Source: Myxococcales bacterium (GTDB taxonomy: Bacteria > Myxococcota_A > Polyangia > Palsa-1104 > JAEUJZ01). Taken from it: 42,207 nucleotides of DNA. Both the position numbers and the translations under genes were made by a program. The notes under the pieces were generated by a model that saw only the letters and a program-made list of their open reading frames with translations, was not told the origin of the DNA and searched no databases. Below are positions 23,023 to 32,283 of this stretch, one piece after another. Location: positions 1 through 42,207 of the forward strand of contig JAEUKA010000026.1 in the NCBI GenBank assembly GCA_016794465.1, written 5' to 3'. How positions within the stretch are numbered: position 1 is the stretch's first letter; the number at the start of each line of letters is the position of its first letter.

Positions 23023-24174
23023 CTACGCCCCAACCTTCGCCATGAGCAAAAGCTGTCTCACCTGCGCTGCATGCCATGCTCCGCCGCGCTGTGGCGTTAG
23101 CCCTCGCAGCGCCAGTTCCTCTCCGATCTTACGGAGGCTGTAGTTTGCTCGGTACAGTCCTACTGCGATCTCGATGGTCTTTTGGGAGTCGTAGGTGGTG
23201 GTGGTGTTCCAGGTCTGCGCCACCGTCTGGGCATGCCACTTTGATCCGACCGGCGGCATCAGGTTTTCTTTGGTGAGCTGGGCGCCGATCTCGGAAAAGC
23301 TCAGGTGTTTGGCGCGCAGCTCGGCGATGCGCCTGGATACCTTGTCGGTATCGCGGATGGCGCCGGTTCGGTCGAACTGCTTGATGGACAGGAGGCCTTC
23401 GCGCAAAAGGATGTTGCGCACGGTGGCGCGGTTCCATCCTCTGTTCTTGAACGAGGGACGCTTTTCGCGTTCGAGAATGTCGGTGATGGTCTTGATTCCC
23501 TTGCCTTCCTGATGGAGCTTCCGAATGTACTTCAGCGTCTCCAGCTGCTCGGGAACCTCGACCACTACGCGGCGCCCGTGCTCGTCGAGCTGCTTCGAGT
23601 AGATCTTGCCGTAAGGGAGTCCTCCGCACGGAATCCCTTGCGCCTTCAGATGATCCATCGCGACCTGGGTCCGTTCACTGGTCGATTCGATCTCTCCCTG
23701 CGCCATCACCGCTCGCATCATCAGGAGCATCCGTCCCGTCGCAGTCCTTGGGTCCATGCCCGCGCAGTCGAACGCGAGCAGCTTGTGTTTGGCTCCCTTC
23801 CCAAAGTACTTGTCGAGTAGATACGTCCAGTCCCCGACGTTGCGCGAGATGCGATCCATGCTGACAGACATCAGTAAGGAGTCCGTCTCGACCATCCGCG
23901 CCAGCGCTGCCTGAAAGCCGGGCCGCTCCAGGTTTCGCCCGGTGTGATCATCGGCGTATATCGCAACAAGGTTATGTTGGAACATCTTGCAATACGCGAC
24001 AATCCGCTCGCGCTGGACATCCAGGCTTACGCCTTCGTCCTTCTGTTCAGTGGTCGATACCCGTAGATAGCCAACGACGCTGGGGGCAGAATCCGTCACG
24101 GTTTCATCGTACGTAAATGCCACAATATGGTCAAGCTGTGAGGATTTCTGCGGCTTATACTTACGCTTCAGCAT
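23023..24174 (-). CDS. Large serine recombinase of element E2
   Basis: This is a 383-residue protein if started at ATG 24174; a longer open frame upstream is only the antisense of the kinase. The resolvase domain is VVGYLRVSTTEQKDEGVSLDV with catalytic Ser at about 40, then SVSMDRISRNVGDW and MAQGEIESTSERTQVAMDHL. The recombinase domain follows (GIPCGGLPYGK), then two repeated helical modules (LSFSEIGAQLTKENLMPPVG, YSLRKIGEELALRGLTPQRG). The start is only 25 bases from the right border. It should catalyse integration and excision at GGAACC. Confidence 0.9.
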   Translation of the reverse strand: MLKRKYKPQKSSQLDHIVAFTYDETVTDSAPSVVGYLRVSTTEQKDEGVSLDVQRERIVAYCKMFQHNLVAIYADDHTGRNLERPGFQAALARMVETDSLLMSVSMDRISRNVGDWTYLLDKYFGKGAKHKLLAFDCAGMDPRTATGRMLLMMRAVMAQGEIESTSERTQVAMDHLKAQGIPCGGLPYGKIYSKQLDEHGRRVVVEVPEQLETLKYIRKLHQEGKGIKTITDILEREKRPSFKNRGWNRATVRNILLREGLLSIKQFDRTGAIRDTDKVSRRIAELRAKHLSFSEIGAQLTKENLMPPVGSKWHAQTVAQTWNTTTTYDSQKTIEIAVGLYRANYSLRKIGEELALRGLTPQRGGAWHAAQVRQLLLMAKVGA

Positions 24175-24198
24175 ATCGATCGTAATTACATATTGATG

Positions 24199-24204
24199 GG
24201 AACC
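24199..24204. other. E2 right attachment junction (GGAACC)
   Basis: This is a direct copy of the GGAACC at 20226-20231. Rightward sequence is kinase 2 (CCG GAA TAC ATG, P-E-Y-M); leftward is E2, ending in AT-rich sequence with an ATG (24196-24198) just before the junction that is in frame with the kinase remainder. Confidence 0.85.
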
Positions 24205-25977
24205 CCGGAATACATGGCGCCCGAGCAGGTTGATGGCTCGGCGGAGATTACGACCGCGAGCGATATCTTCGCGCTGGGGGTGACGCTGTTCGAGATGCTG
24301 ACCGGGAAGCTGCCGTTTGTGGCGGCGACTCCGATGCTGACGGCGATGCAGAGGCTCTTTCATGATCCGCCTGATCCGCGCTCGGTGAAGCCGGATCTGC
24401 CGGCTGGACTGGCCGAGCTGGTGCTGCGCTGCCTGCGTCGTGATCCCAAGCAGCGCGTTGGTAGCGCGAGTGAGCTGGCCAGTGAGCTGCAGCAGCTTCT
24501 GTCCGTGCGGGCGGCGCAGGCCCCGGCGGCTTCGAGTGTCTCGGGCGGCTTTTTGGCGATGCCCACGGAGACGGCGGTGTCGCGGCAGAAGTCGGTGGCG
24601 GTGCTGCCGCTGCGTAACCCGGGCTCGGCGGACGACAGCTACCTGGCCGAAGGTCTGACCGAGGAGCTGATCGACGCGCTGTCGATGGTCAAGGGGGTGC
24701 GGGTGCGCAGTCGTGGGGTGTCGATGAGCATCCAGGGCGATGGTCGGGATGCGCGGACCATTGGCAAAGAGCTGGGGGTGCAGCTGGTGATCGATGGCAC
24801 GCTGCGGCGGCTTGGTGAGGCGCTGCGGCTGACCGTGCGGCTGATCAACGTCGACGATGGCTTCCAGGTGTGGGCGCAGCGCTTCGATAGCAAGGTCGCT
24901 GACCTGTTTTCGCTGTCGGATGCGGTGACGGCGGCGCTGGCGCAGGCGCTGACCAGTCAGCTCGGTCAGGCTCCGGAGCGGGCCAAGCTGAGCGATGCGC
25001 AGGCGGTCGAAAAGTACTTCAAGGCGCGGCAGCTCTATCACGGCAGCTCCTCGGGCAACATGGCTGACTGCGTTGCCTTGTTCGAGGAAGTCCTGGTCGG
25101 GCGCGAGGGTGACCCCAAGCTGCTGGTCGGATACGCGCTGGCGCAGGCGCGGCACTGGTTCTTTGGCAATGCCGAAGCGGCCGATAAGGCGCGGGCGGCG
25201 GCAGAGCAAGCGCTCCAGGCGGCTCCGAACAGCGGCGAGTCGTATCTGGCGGTCGCAGTCGTGAAGTTCCAAGACGCCGACCTGCCTGGGGCGGTGGTCG
25301 CGGTGAGGCAGGCCCTGATTCGGTCGCCGATCCTCGCCGAGGCGCATGATCTGATGGGGCGCATCCTGATCGAAACCGGGCCGCTACAGGAGGGTCTGCG
25401 GGCCATGGCGATTGCGCTCGACATCGATCCATCGCTGCAGCGGCTGAAGACCGAGCAGGCCCGGCTGTATGAGCTGCAGGGACAACACAAGAAGTGCGAC
25501 GAGCTGTTGGGGCCAGCAAGTCGGAGCGCGATCGGTGGCAGCTATGCGACGGCGCTGCGGGTGCGAATCTGTCTGTGGCGCCGGGACCCGGACTATGCCC
25601 GGGCGCTGCTGCGGGAGATTGAGGCCGGGCTGCAGGTCTTTCAGAACAGCCAGCTGATCGTCGAATCAGTGGCCACCGGACGGCCCATCGATATCGAGAA
25701 GCTGATGAGCGGGATTCCGCTCGGGCGGACCGGCAGCCAGCGCGGCCAGACGCTGTTTCACCAGCTATCGGTCGAGTGGTCTTCCTACCAGGGCAACTTG
25801 CAGAAAGCGCTGCGCTCGCTGGCGGCAGCGGTCGACTTTGGGCTGATCGATCTGCTGTGGCTTGATCACTGTCCGCTGCTGCGGCCACTGGCGGGCGACC
25901 TGCAGTTTCAAGCGCTGCGTCGTATCGTCGAAGGTCGCGCCAAGAAAGTGCAGGCCGCGCTGACCCAGCCGCTGTAA
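24199..25977 (+). pseudogene. Ser/Thr kinase 2, C-terminal part with TolB-like and TPR domains
   Basis: It begins in the activation segment (GTPEYMAPEQVDG) and continues through ASDIFALGVTLFEMLTGKLP and LRRDPKQRVGSASELASELQ to the end of the kinase fold. A TolB-like N-terminal-type domain follows (SVAVLPLRNPGSADDSYLAE ... QVWAQRFD), then tetratricopeptide-type helices (about 280-520). In the intact gene this is a soluble kinase with a TPR tail, common in Myxococcota. Here the catalytic loop and N-lobe are elsewhere. The tail might still be translated from ATG 24196. Confidence 0.85.
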
Positions 25978-25981
25978 CTGG

Positions 25982-26476
25982 TTAGGCGGAATCAGCAAGC
26001 GACGCGGGATCAAGCGGTCGGCGCATCACCAGCGCATCTTCATCGGGCTCACCGGGCACAAGCGCTGGGTAGTAGCGCTTGCGGACCGTCTCGACCACAA
26101 AGCCGAGTCGCCGATAGAGCGCCCGCGCCGCTGTGTTACTCGCCCTTACCTCCAACCACAGCGTCACGCAGCCGGACGCCTGCAGTGCTGTCAGTCCCAG
26201 CGACAGCAGCCTGCCCGCGATCCCTTGGCGCTGGGCAGAGGGCGCTGTCCCCATTTGCAGCACGGTCGCTTCATCCAACACTTGCTGGATGAGACAGTAG
26301 GCGAGGAGCCGACCGCCTTCGTCCTCGGCCACCGCGAGCACGATGCCGGGCTGGGCGAGTGTGCTGGTGAGCGACGCTTCGCCCCACGGATGCGGCAGCA
26401 GCAGCGACTCTAGCTGGGCCAGCGCAGCGATGAGCGGTAACGGCTGGGGCGCACAAGCCAAGCGAAAGCAGACCAT
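25982..26476 (-). CDS. rimI: GNAT acetyltransferase, RimI-like
   Basis: This 164-residue protein is predicted to acetylate the N-terminal amine of a ribosomal protein (S18 in the known case) using acetyl-CoA. Acetyl-CoA loop: GTAPSAQRQGIAGRLLSLGL. RimI-type signature: WLEVRASNTAARALYRRLGF and then RKRYYP. The usual partners tsaB/tsaD are not nearby. It ends four bases from the stop of kinase 2. Another GNAT with a different target is possible. Confidence 0.78.
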   Translation of the reverse strand: MVCFRLACAPQPLPLIAALAQLESLLLPHPWGEASLTSTLAQPGIVLAVAEDEGGRLLAYCLIQQVLDEATVLQMGTAPSAQRQGIAGRLLSLGLTALQASGCVTLWLEVRASNTAARALYRRLGFVVETVRKRYYPALVPGEPDEDALVMRRPLDPASLADSA

Positions 26477-26529
26477 GCCGCCGAAGATAGCGAAGGATGC
26501 GTCCGGCTCGCAGGGAATCTGCCGCCGCT

Positions 26530-26769
26530 TTACGTCCCTTTGCTAAAGCGCTCGAGCAGAGTCTGAAAGTCCTGGGCAGGTATGTTCTGCCGCGTCACGT
26601 CCTGCTTTTGTGCCAGCAGTGACTTGATATCGTCCAGGTCCTGCTCGCTCAGGTCATCTGCCACGCCCGGCTCCGGCTGGCCTGCTTGGCTGGGCCGCGC
26701 CGCTGCGTCGCTGAGCGCTTGTGAAGGAGAATCGCTGGCTTGTCCTTGCGGTCGAGAATCCTTTGCCAT
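26530..26769 (-). CDS. Small hydrophilic hypothetical protein
   Basis: This is a 79-residue protein. The N-terminal 40 residues are a low-complexity Ser/Gln/Ala/Pro stretch and the C-terminal 35 form a likely helix pair (LSEQDLDDIKSLLAQKQDVT, PAQDFQTLLERFSK). It starts 32 bases from the divergent aminotransferase gene and may share its promoter region. No family is recognised. Confidence 0.5.
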   Translation of the reverse strand: MAKDSRPQGQASDSPSQALSDAAARPSQAGQPEPGVADDLSEQDLDDIKSLLAQKQDVTRQNIPAQDFQTLLERFSKGT

Positions 26770-26801
26770 GCTCCACCCTGCCTTCCTATACTCGCACGGT
26801 T

Positions 26802-27902
26802 ATGCGAGTCCCTCTTATCGATCTTTCGGCGCAGTATCAGAAGATTCGTGGCGACGTGGATGCTGCGGTGGCGCAGGTCCTTGGCTCGGGTCGCTACGTG
26901 ATGGGCCCAGAAGTGACCGCGTTCGAGCAGGAGCTGGGCGCGTACCTCGGTGGCAAGCATGTCGTGGGCGTGACCTCGGGCACCGATGCGCTGCTGGCGG
27001 CGGCGATGGCGCTGGAAGTGGGGCTGGGCAGCGGGCAGCAGTTCCGCTGCACCCGCGAGGTCGAGGTCGTGACCACCGCCTACAGTTTTTTCGCCACGCC
27101 CGAGACAGCGGTGCGGCTGGGCGCCAGGCCGGTGTTCTGCGACATCGCCGAGGGCAGCTTCAATGCCGATGTCGATGATCTGCTGAGCCGCGTCGGACCG
27201 AAGACGGCGGTGATCCTTCCGGTGCACATGTTTGGACTGCGGATGGATGTCAGTCGGCTGGTGGCTACCGGAGTGCCGGTCATCGAGGATGCGGCGCAGA
27301 CGCTGGTGCCGGGGATTGCTGATGGAACGGCCTGTGCGACGCTGAGCTTCTTTCCGACCAAGAACCTTGGAGCGGCAGGCGATGGTGGCGCAGTGGTGAC
27401 GCAGAGTGCCGCACTGGCCGAGAAGCTGTCGACGATGCGCCAGCACGGCTCGAAGCCCAAGTACGTTCATCACCTGTGGGGCGGCAACTTTCGGCTCGAT
27501 CCGCTTCAGGCGGCGATCCTGCGCATCAAGCTGCGGCATCTGGACGACTGGCAGGCGCTGCGGCGGCGCAATGCGGCGCGCTATCGAGAGCAGCTGGCCG
27601 GACTGCCGCTGGTCCTGCCCGAGTCGCACCCAAGCCACGTCTATCACCACTTCGTGATTCGGACCGAGCGACGGGATGCACTAAAAGATTACCTCTCGGC
27701 ACGGCAGATCGACAGCGAGGTCTATTACCCGCTGGCGCTGCACCTGCAGCCGTGTTTTGCGCAGTTTGGCTACCGGCCGGGCAGCCTGCCCAGGTCGGAA
27801 GCGGCGTCGAAAGAAGCGCTGGCACTGCCGGTTCATCCCGACCTCTCCGAGGAGCAGATCGACTTTGTTGCGGAAACCGTCCGTGGCTTCTACCGTGCCT
27901 GA
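26802..27902 (+). CDS. DegT/DnrJ/EryC1/StrS-family sugar aminotransferase
   Basis: This 366-residue PLP enzyme transfers an amino group to a keto-sugar nucleotide. The start is ATG 26802 (MRVPLIDLSAQYQKIRGDVD). Motifs: GVTSGTDALLAAAMAL (cofactor phosphate), VIEDAAQTL (PLP-stacking Asp), and FFPTKNLGAAGDGGAVVT with the Schiff-base Lys at about 184. The next gene, six bases on, is a sugar-type dehydrogenase; such pairs act together in making amino sugars such as 3-acetamido-uronates for surface glycans. No glycosyltransferase is present nearby, so the product is open. Confidence 0.88.
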   Translation: MRVPLIDLSAQYQKIRGDVDAAVAQVLGSGRYVMGPEVTAFEQELGAYLGGKHVVGVTSGTDALLAAAMALEVGLGSGQQFRCTREVEVVTTAYSFFATPETAVRLGARPVFCDIAEGSFNADVDDLLSRVGPKTAVILPVHMFGLRMDVSRLVATGVPVIEDAAQTLVPGIADGTACATLSFFPTKNLGAAGDGGAVVTQSAALAEKLSTMRQHGSKPKYVHHLWGGNFRLDPLQAAILRIKLRHLDDWQALRRRNAARYREQLAGLPLVLPESHPSHVYHHFVIRTERRDALKDYLSARQIDSEVYYPLALHLQPCFAQFGYRPGSLPRSEAASKEALALPVHPDLSEEQIDFVAETVRGFYRA

Positions 27903-27908
27903 CCCAGA

Positions 27909-28973
27909 ATGAACGGAAACGAAGTCGCCTCTCCTTCCTCGATCATCGCTACTCCTGGCCCGGTTCGTGTCGCTGTTGTCGGCGCGGGCTACTGGGGCAT
28001 CAACCACGTTCGCACCTTTGCCCGTCTGCCCGGCTGTGAGCTGGCGGCGGTGTGCGACTCGGAGCCCAAGCATCAAAAGCGGGCGCTGGGGCTGGCTCCG
28101 TCGGCGCGGCAGGTCAGTGACTACGACGCCGTGCTGCGCGATCCGAGCATCGATGCGGTGGTCCTGGCGACACCGGCGGTGCTGCATGCCGAGCAGTCGA
28201 TCGCGGCGCTGCGGGCGGGCAAGCACGTCTTTGTCGAAAAGCCGCTGGCGCTGTCGGTGGCGGATGCTCTGGCGGTAAAGACCGTCGCGGACTCGGCGGG
28301 GCGGGTGCTGATGTGTGGGCATCTTATGCTCTATCACGCGGCGGTGCTGCGGCTGCGCGAGATGGTGCAGAGCGGCGACATCGGCGAGGTCTACTACCTG
28401 TATTCGCTGCGGGTGAACCTCGGCAAGCTGCGGCAGGACGAAAACGCGATGTGGAGCCTGGCGCCGCACGACGTGTCGATCATCCTGTTTCTGCTCGGGC
28501 AAGTGCCGGTGTCGGTGGCGGCGCGCGGGCACTCGTACCTGCAGCCGGGCGTCGAGGATGTGGTGTTCTTAAACCTGCTGTTTGGCGACGGCAAGATGGC
28601 GCAGATTCAGGTGTCGTGGCTGGACCCGCGCAAAGAGCGGCGTCTGACCGTCGTCGGTGAGCGGCGGATGGTCGAGTTTGACGACTCACATCCGACGGAA
28701 AAGCTGCGCATCTACGACAAGGGCTTTCAGCGCCCGCCAGAGTTTACCCAGTTTGGCGAGTTTCTGACGGTGCGCAACGGCGACATCCACATTCCCCACC
28801 TGGACCTACCCGAGCCGCTGCTCGTCGAGTGTCGTCACTTTATCGAGTGCATCCAGCGCGGGCAGGCGCCGCGAACCGGGGCCAAAGAAGGGCTCGACGT
28901 GATTCGCGTGCTCGGTGCCGCCGAAAAGTCGCTCAAAAACCAGGGCATACCGGTCCCGATCGAGGCCGACTGA
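27909..28973 (+). CDS. Gfo/Idh/MocA-family NAD(P)-dependent oxidoreductase
   Basis: This 354-residue enzyme has an N-terminal Rossmann fold, VRVAVVGAGYWGINHVRTFA, then VVLATPAVLHAEQSIAALRA and GKHVFVEKPLALS, the EKP motif whose Lys is catalytic. The C-terminal alpha/beta domain covers residues of about 140-350. Typical substrates are sugar nucleotides. It would oxidise C3 of a UDP-sugar so that the aminotransferase just upstream can aminate it. Its stop overlaps the start of the following dNTPase gene by one base. Confidence 0.88.
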   Translation: MNGNEVASPSSIIATPGPVRVAVVGAGYWGINHVRTFARLPGCELAAVCDSEPKHQKRALGLAPSARQVSDYDAVLRDPSIDAVVLATPAVLHAEQSIAALRAGKHVFVEKPLALSVADALAVKTVADSAGRVLMCGHLMLYHAAVLRLREMVQSGDIGEVYYLYSLRVNLGKLRQDENAMWSLAPHDVSIILFLLGQVPVSVAARGHSYLQPGVEDVVFLNLLFGDGKMAQIQVSWLDPRKERRLTVVGERRMVEFDDSHPTEKLRIYDKGFQRPPEFTQFGEFLTVRNGDIHIPHLDLPEPLLVECRHFIECIQRGQAPRTGAKEGLDVIRVLGAAEKSLKNQGIPVPIEAD

Positions 28974-30343
28974 TGGCCCAGCGGAAGATGCGCTGGTCGC
29001 AGCTGTTGTCGGCGCGGCGGATTCGCAGCGATGGCAGTGTTGCGCCGCCACTTCTCGACGAGCCGCCGCTGCGCACCGACTTTCAGCGCGACGCCGACCG
29101 CATCCTGTTTTCCCCGGCGTTTCGACGGCTGAAAGACAAGACGCAGATCTTTCCGCTGCCGGAAAATGACCTGATTCACTCGCGGCTGACCCACAGCAAC
29201 GAGGTCGCGGTGATTGGCCGTTCGCTGGGTTTTGCCGTCGGTCGCGAGATTGCGGCCCGGCACGGCGAAGATCCGGCGCGATCGTGGGCGCAAGACTGTG
29301 CCGACGTGGTGTGCGCGGCCTGTCTGTCACACGACATTGGCAATCCTCCGTTTGGTCACTCGGGGGAAGATGCGATCGGGCGTTACTTTCGCAGCGACGG
29401 GGCGCAGGCACTGCTCTTGGCGGCGGGACTGACGGAGCGGCAGCGGCTCGATCTGGTTCGCTTCGAGGGCAACGCCCAAGGCTTTCGCATCCTGACGCGA
29501 CTTCACGACGAGCCTCGGCTGGGGATGCGGCTGACGGCGGCGACGCTGGCGGCGTTTAGCAAGTACCCGCGTGAGTCGGGCGACGACCTGACCGATCCCT
29601 CGGTGGTGTTCCTGCGCAAGCCGGGCTTCTTTCAGGCCGAGCGAGCGAGCTTTTCTACCGTCGCTGAAGAGGTGGGTCTTTTGCGGCTGCCGGGGCCGGC
29701 GCTGTCGTACTGTCGGCATCCGCTGGCGTATCTGGTCGAGGCTGCCGATGACATCGCGTACTGCATTTTGGACCTCGAAGACGGGCTGCGCCTGAACTTG
29801 GTGCCACGTCAGAAGGGGCTCGATGCGCTGCGGGCGGTGGCGGAACAGACGCCGCACTTTGACCCGCCCGAGGACGATGAGTCGAACGATGTCGTCGAGT
29901 ATCTGCGCGCCCGGGCGATCAAGCAGCTGCTCATCGAGACGCAGCAGACGTTTATGGACTGCGAGGAGTCGATCCTCTCGGGCACCTATTACCAGGGTCT
30001 GCTCGACGCGGTGCCGTCGGCCAAGCTGTTGCAGCAGATTCGCGGGCTGAGTGAGACGTACTGCTACAACAGTCGCTCGGTGCTGGAGATCGAGCTGGCC
30101 GGCTATCGACTGCTCGGCGAGCTGCTCGGGGAGCTGGTGCCGGCGGCGCTCAAGGTGTCGTCCGCGCGCTGTCTTCATGAGCAGAAGCTGCTGCGTCTGT
30201 TACCGCGCGTGCCAAACGAGGCCGATCCGTATGAGCGGGTGCTGCGGGTGACGGACTATATCTCGGGGATGACCGACAGCTTTGCGGTGTCGCTGTATCG
30301 CAAGCTGCGGGGCATTTCCTTGCCGGGGAGCGTGCGCTTTTGA
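28973..30343 (+). CDS. dgt: dNTP triphosphohydrolase (dGTPase-like)
   Basis: This 456-residue HD-domain enzyme hydrolyses dNTPs to deoxynucleoside and triphosphate. Motifs: FSPAFRRLKDKTQIFPLPEN, HSRLTHSNEVAVIGRSLG (first metal His), CLSHDIGNPPFGHSGE (HD pair) and LAYLVEAADDIAYCILDLED (distal Asp). Length and motifs match the long dGTPase type. It is coupled to the preceding oxidoreductase gene (TGATG overlap) and overlaps the next gene by four bases, if that starts at TTG 30340. Confidence 0.9.
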   Translation: MAQRKMRWSQLLSARRIRSDGSVAPPLLDEPPLRTDFQRDADRILFSPAFRRLKDKTQIFPLPENDLIHSRLTHSNEVAVIGRSLGFAVGREIAARHGEDPARSWAQDCADVVCAACLSHDIGNPPFGHSGEDAIGRYFRSDGAQALLLAAGLTERQRLDLVRFEGNAQGFRILTRLHDEPRLGMRLTAATLAAFSKYPRESGDDLTDPSVVFLRKPGFFQAERASFSTVAEEVGLLRLPGPALSYCRHPLAYLVEAADDIAYCILDLEDGLRLNLVPRQKGLDALRAVAEQTPHFDPPEDDESNDVVEYLRARAIKQLLIETQQTFMDCEESILSGTYYQGLLDAVPSAKLLQQIRGLSETYCYNSRSVLEIELAGYRLLGELLGELVPAALKVSSARCLHEQKLLRLLPRVPNEADPYERVLRVTDYISGMTDSFAVSLYRKLRGISLPGSVRF

Positions 30344-31236
30344 CGGGAGAGCGGGTGAAGCTGGTGTTTGCGTCGCCTCGGGTGCTGCCGCATCTGGGCA
30401 AGCTCAAGGGGCGGGTGGCGGTGCTCGACGTGGCGTTCGTCGCCGACGAGCTGGGCACTTCTTTTGAAGGGACGACGCGCAAGTTCATCAGCGACCTCGG
30501 CGAGCGGCTGGCGGTGTGGGTCGATCATCACGATCACGATCGACACCTGGACTTTGCGACGGACCCGCGCTTTGTCCTCGCCAAAAAAGCCGAGCACGGC
30601 GCCTGTCCCGAGATGATCACGCCCGAGCTGGTGGCCCGAGTCGGTTCCGTCGACACCATTGTCTGTCACCTCGATCTCGACGGGCTGTATGCGGCGGCCA
30701 AGTGGCTGCGGGCGGGCGTCGAGCCGTATCCGGGGGCCGACGATGATGCGCGGGTCATCGATACGCGGATTGGGACGCCGGGACCGACAGCCGAGCGAAT
30801 TGATCAGGCCCTGCGCGCCCACTTTCGCGACGACGAGCTGAAACACTGCATCGTGCGCTACCTGGCCGACGGAGCGACGGATCAGGAGGCTCGACAGCGG
30901 ATCGATCGGGCAGCGGCGGACTTCGACGACATGCAGCACGAGACACTGCGGCTGGCGGCTCTTTATGAGCGACGTGGCACGGCGGTCTTCGTCGACGCGC
31001 AGGTGCACGCCCAGACCACTTTTGACAAGACCGAGCTGCTCCTGCGGGGGCAACAGCTGGCCAAGGTGGCGGTGGTGCGGCATGCCGGTTATGTGACGCT
31101 GGCGGCGGCGTTTGACTCGGGGATCGACTTTTTGAAGATGTTCGGTATCTCGGGCGGGATGCCGACGCGGGTGACGATGCCCGAAAAGCGCCTTTCCGAA
31201 GTCTTGCAACTACTTGGCGATCTATCCAATCCATAA
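30340..31236 (+). CDS. DHH-like phosphoesterase family protein (putative)
   Basis: This is a 298-residue protein. Early residues VWVDHHDHDRHLDF carry a DHH-type metal motif and CHLDLDGLYAAAKWLRAG a second Asp-rich motif, similar in style to NrnA/RecJ-type phosphoesterases. The rest is helical without a clear DHHA1 GGGH motif, although FGISGGMPTRVTMPE near the end may stand in. TTG 30340 is used; GTG 30355 after GGGAG is equally likely. It overlaps the dNTPase stop, so the pair may act in nucleotide turnover. The assignment is by motif only. Confidence 0.55.
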   Translation: MTGERVKLVFASPRVLPHLGKLKGRVAVLDVAFVADELGTSFEGTTRKFISDLGERLAVWVDHHDHDRHLDFATDPRFVLAKKAEHGACPEMITPELVARVGSVDTIVCHLDLDGLYAAAKWLRAGVEPYPGADDDARVIDTRIGTPGPTAERIDQALRAHFRDDELKHCIVRYLADGATDQEARQRIDRAAADFDDMQHETLRLAALYERRGTAVFVDAQVHAQTTFDKTELLLRGQQLAKVAVVRHAGYVTLAAAFDSGIDFLKMFGISGGMPTRVTMPEKRLSEVLQLLGDLSNP

Positions 31237-31437
31237 GCTTGATGTGATTGGGTTATTTGCCAAACACTGAATCTGCTTGATTTAGAATCAGTGCTCGGCA
31301 TGATGGACCTTGGTCTGTCGTGTGGAGTACTCCCAGCGGCGGGTTTGGGCGCTGACGTACGATCGCTTGTGACCGGTCGTCAGCGACGATTTTGTCTTCG
31401 TTCCAGGCCACGCTGGCATCTAGTGCAAGGAGTTCGC

Positions 31438-32064
31438 ATGCCGATTCAACAGCTCAAGTGTAAAGATCTCAAAGCCGGCGATATCATGCTCAAATTCGCG
31501 GACGGATCGTGGATCAGTAAGATCATCAAAACCGGCGAAAAGCTGCTGGATAAAAAGGAAAACAGCGATGTCGTCCACGCTGGCGTCCTGTTCGACAACA
31601 ACATCATCATCGAGGCCCAGGGCCCAGGTGTGAGCGCCAACGACCTGCGCGTCGGGAACAAGAAGTACGGCTACATTGTTTTCCGTGCCAAGAAGGCCGA
31701 GCTGGCCAGCGGCGCTGCCGAGTTCGCCAAGATCCTCTTCGACTCGCACCAGAACAATTCAAAGCAGAAGTACAACCTGTTCGGCGCGGTCGGATCGCTG
31801 TTCAAGAAGAAGGACAAGCTGCCCACCGCCGAGGACCTCGAGTCGCGCGTCGACGCCATCTTCAACAACAAGAAGCACAAGTTCTTCTGCTCGCAGTTCG
31901 TGGTCTTCGTCTACCAGTTCGTCGCCGAGCAGAATGGCATCAAAGCCAGCGACGTGTTCAAGGTCAAGGACACCGCAGTGGCACCGTCGCTGCTTGCCAC
32001 CACGCTGGTCGACAACGCCAAGTTCTTTGAAGAGGTGGGCTTCCTCATGCCAAACGAGCGCTAG
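31438..32064 (+). CDS. Permuted NlpC/P60-like (YiiX-type) hydrolase
   Basis: The start at ATG 31438, after AAGGAG, replaces a longer frame from 31291 and gives 208 residues. KAGDIMLKFADGSWISKIIK then DVVHAGVLFDNNIIIEA holds the catalytic His, and KKHKFFCSQFVVFVYQFV the Cys; His-before-Cys order marks the permuted papain-like group (YiiX/YaeF type) that cuts peptides or lipids. No signal peptide is visible. It stands alone about 220 bases upstream of the microcompartment genes, and a link to them is unproven. A hairpin (CACTGA 31265-31270 with TCAGTG 31288-31293) lies upstream. Confidence 0.7.
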   Translation: MPIQQLKCKDLKAGDIMLKFADGSWISKIIKTGEKLLDKKENSDVVHAGVLFDNNIIIEAQGPGVSANDLRVGNKKYGYIVFRAKKAELASGAAEFAKILFDSHQNNSKQKYNLFGAVGSLFKKKDKLPTAEDLESRVDAIFNNKKHKFFCSQFVVFVYQFVAEQNGIKASDVFKVKDTAVAPSLLATTLVDNAKFFEEVGFLMPNER

Positions 32065-32283
32065 GTCAGTCGTCCCGTCGGACTGCTATCGGTGGTAAGC
32101 GCCCACCGTCCCGGCCAGCCTCTCGTCAGCTCGCCCACGCGTCCTTCCCTCCAGTTCCCTCACCGTCGCTGTCCGTCGCTGTCCATCGCTGCGAATCACG
32201 TGCTCAGCGGGCGCGATTTCGGCGATTGACCCTGCGGTTTCGCTTTGTTAACGTCCGGCCACTTTTTGCGAAAGCCCCCCGAC

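Larger units (their letters stand above)
20226..24198. mobile_element. Element E2: 3.97-kb serine-recombinase element inserted in a kinase GTPEYMAPEQ motif
   Basis: Left border ...GLLGT|DKK at 20231 and right border ...LMGT|PEYMAPEQ at 24199-24204 share GGAACC; excision gives GLLGTPEYMAPEQ in frame. Contents from left to right are a 22-bp repeat array, a KGG-repeat gene, an HTH/EgtD-like methyltransferase gene, and a serine recombinase at the right edge reading inward. It has no structural or conjugation genes, so it is a minimal integrative element. Border placement of the recombinase mirrors E1. Confidence 0.88.

Noticed and set aside
24175..25347. Long upstream extension of the minus-strand recombinase frame (to 774 residues)
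   Set aside because: It is antisense to the kinase 2 tail, has the Arg/Leu/His-rich look of GC-rich shadows, and lies outside E2; the resolvase domain starts after ATG 24174.
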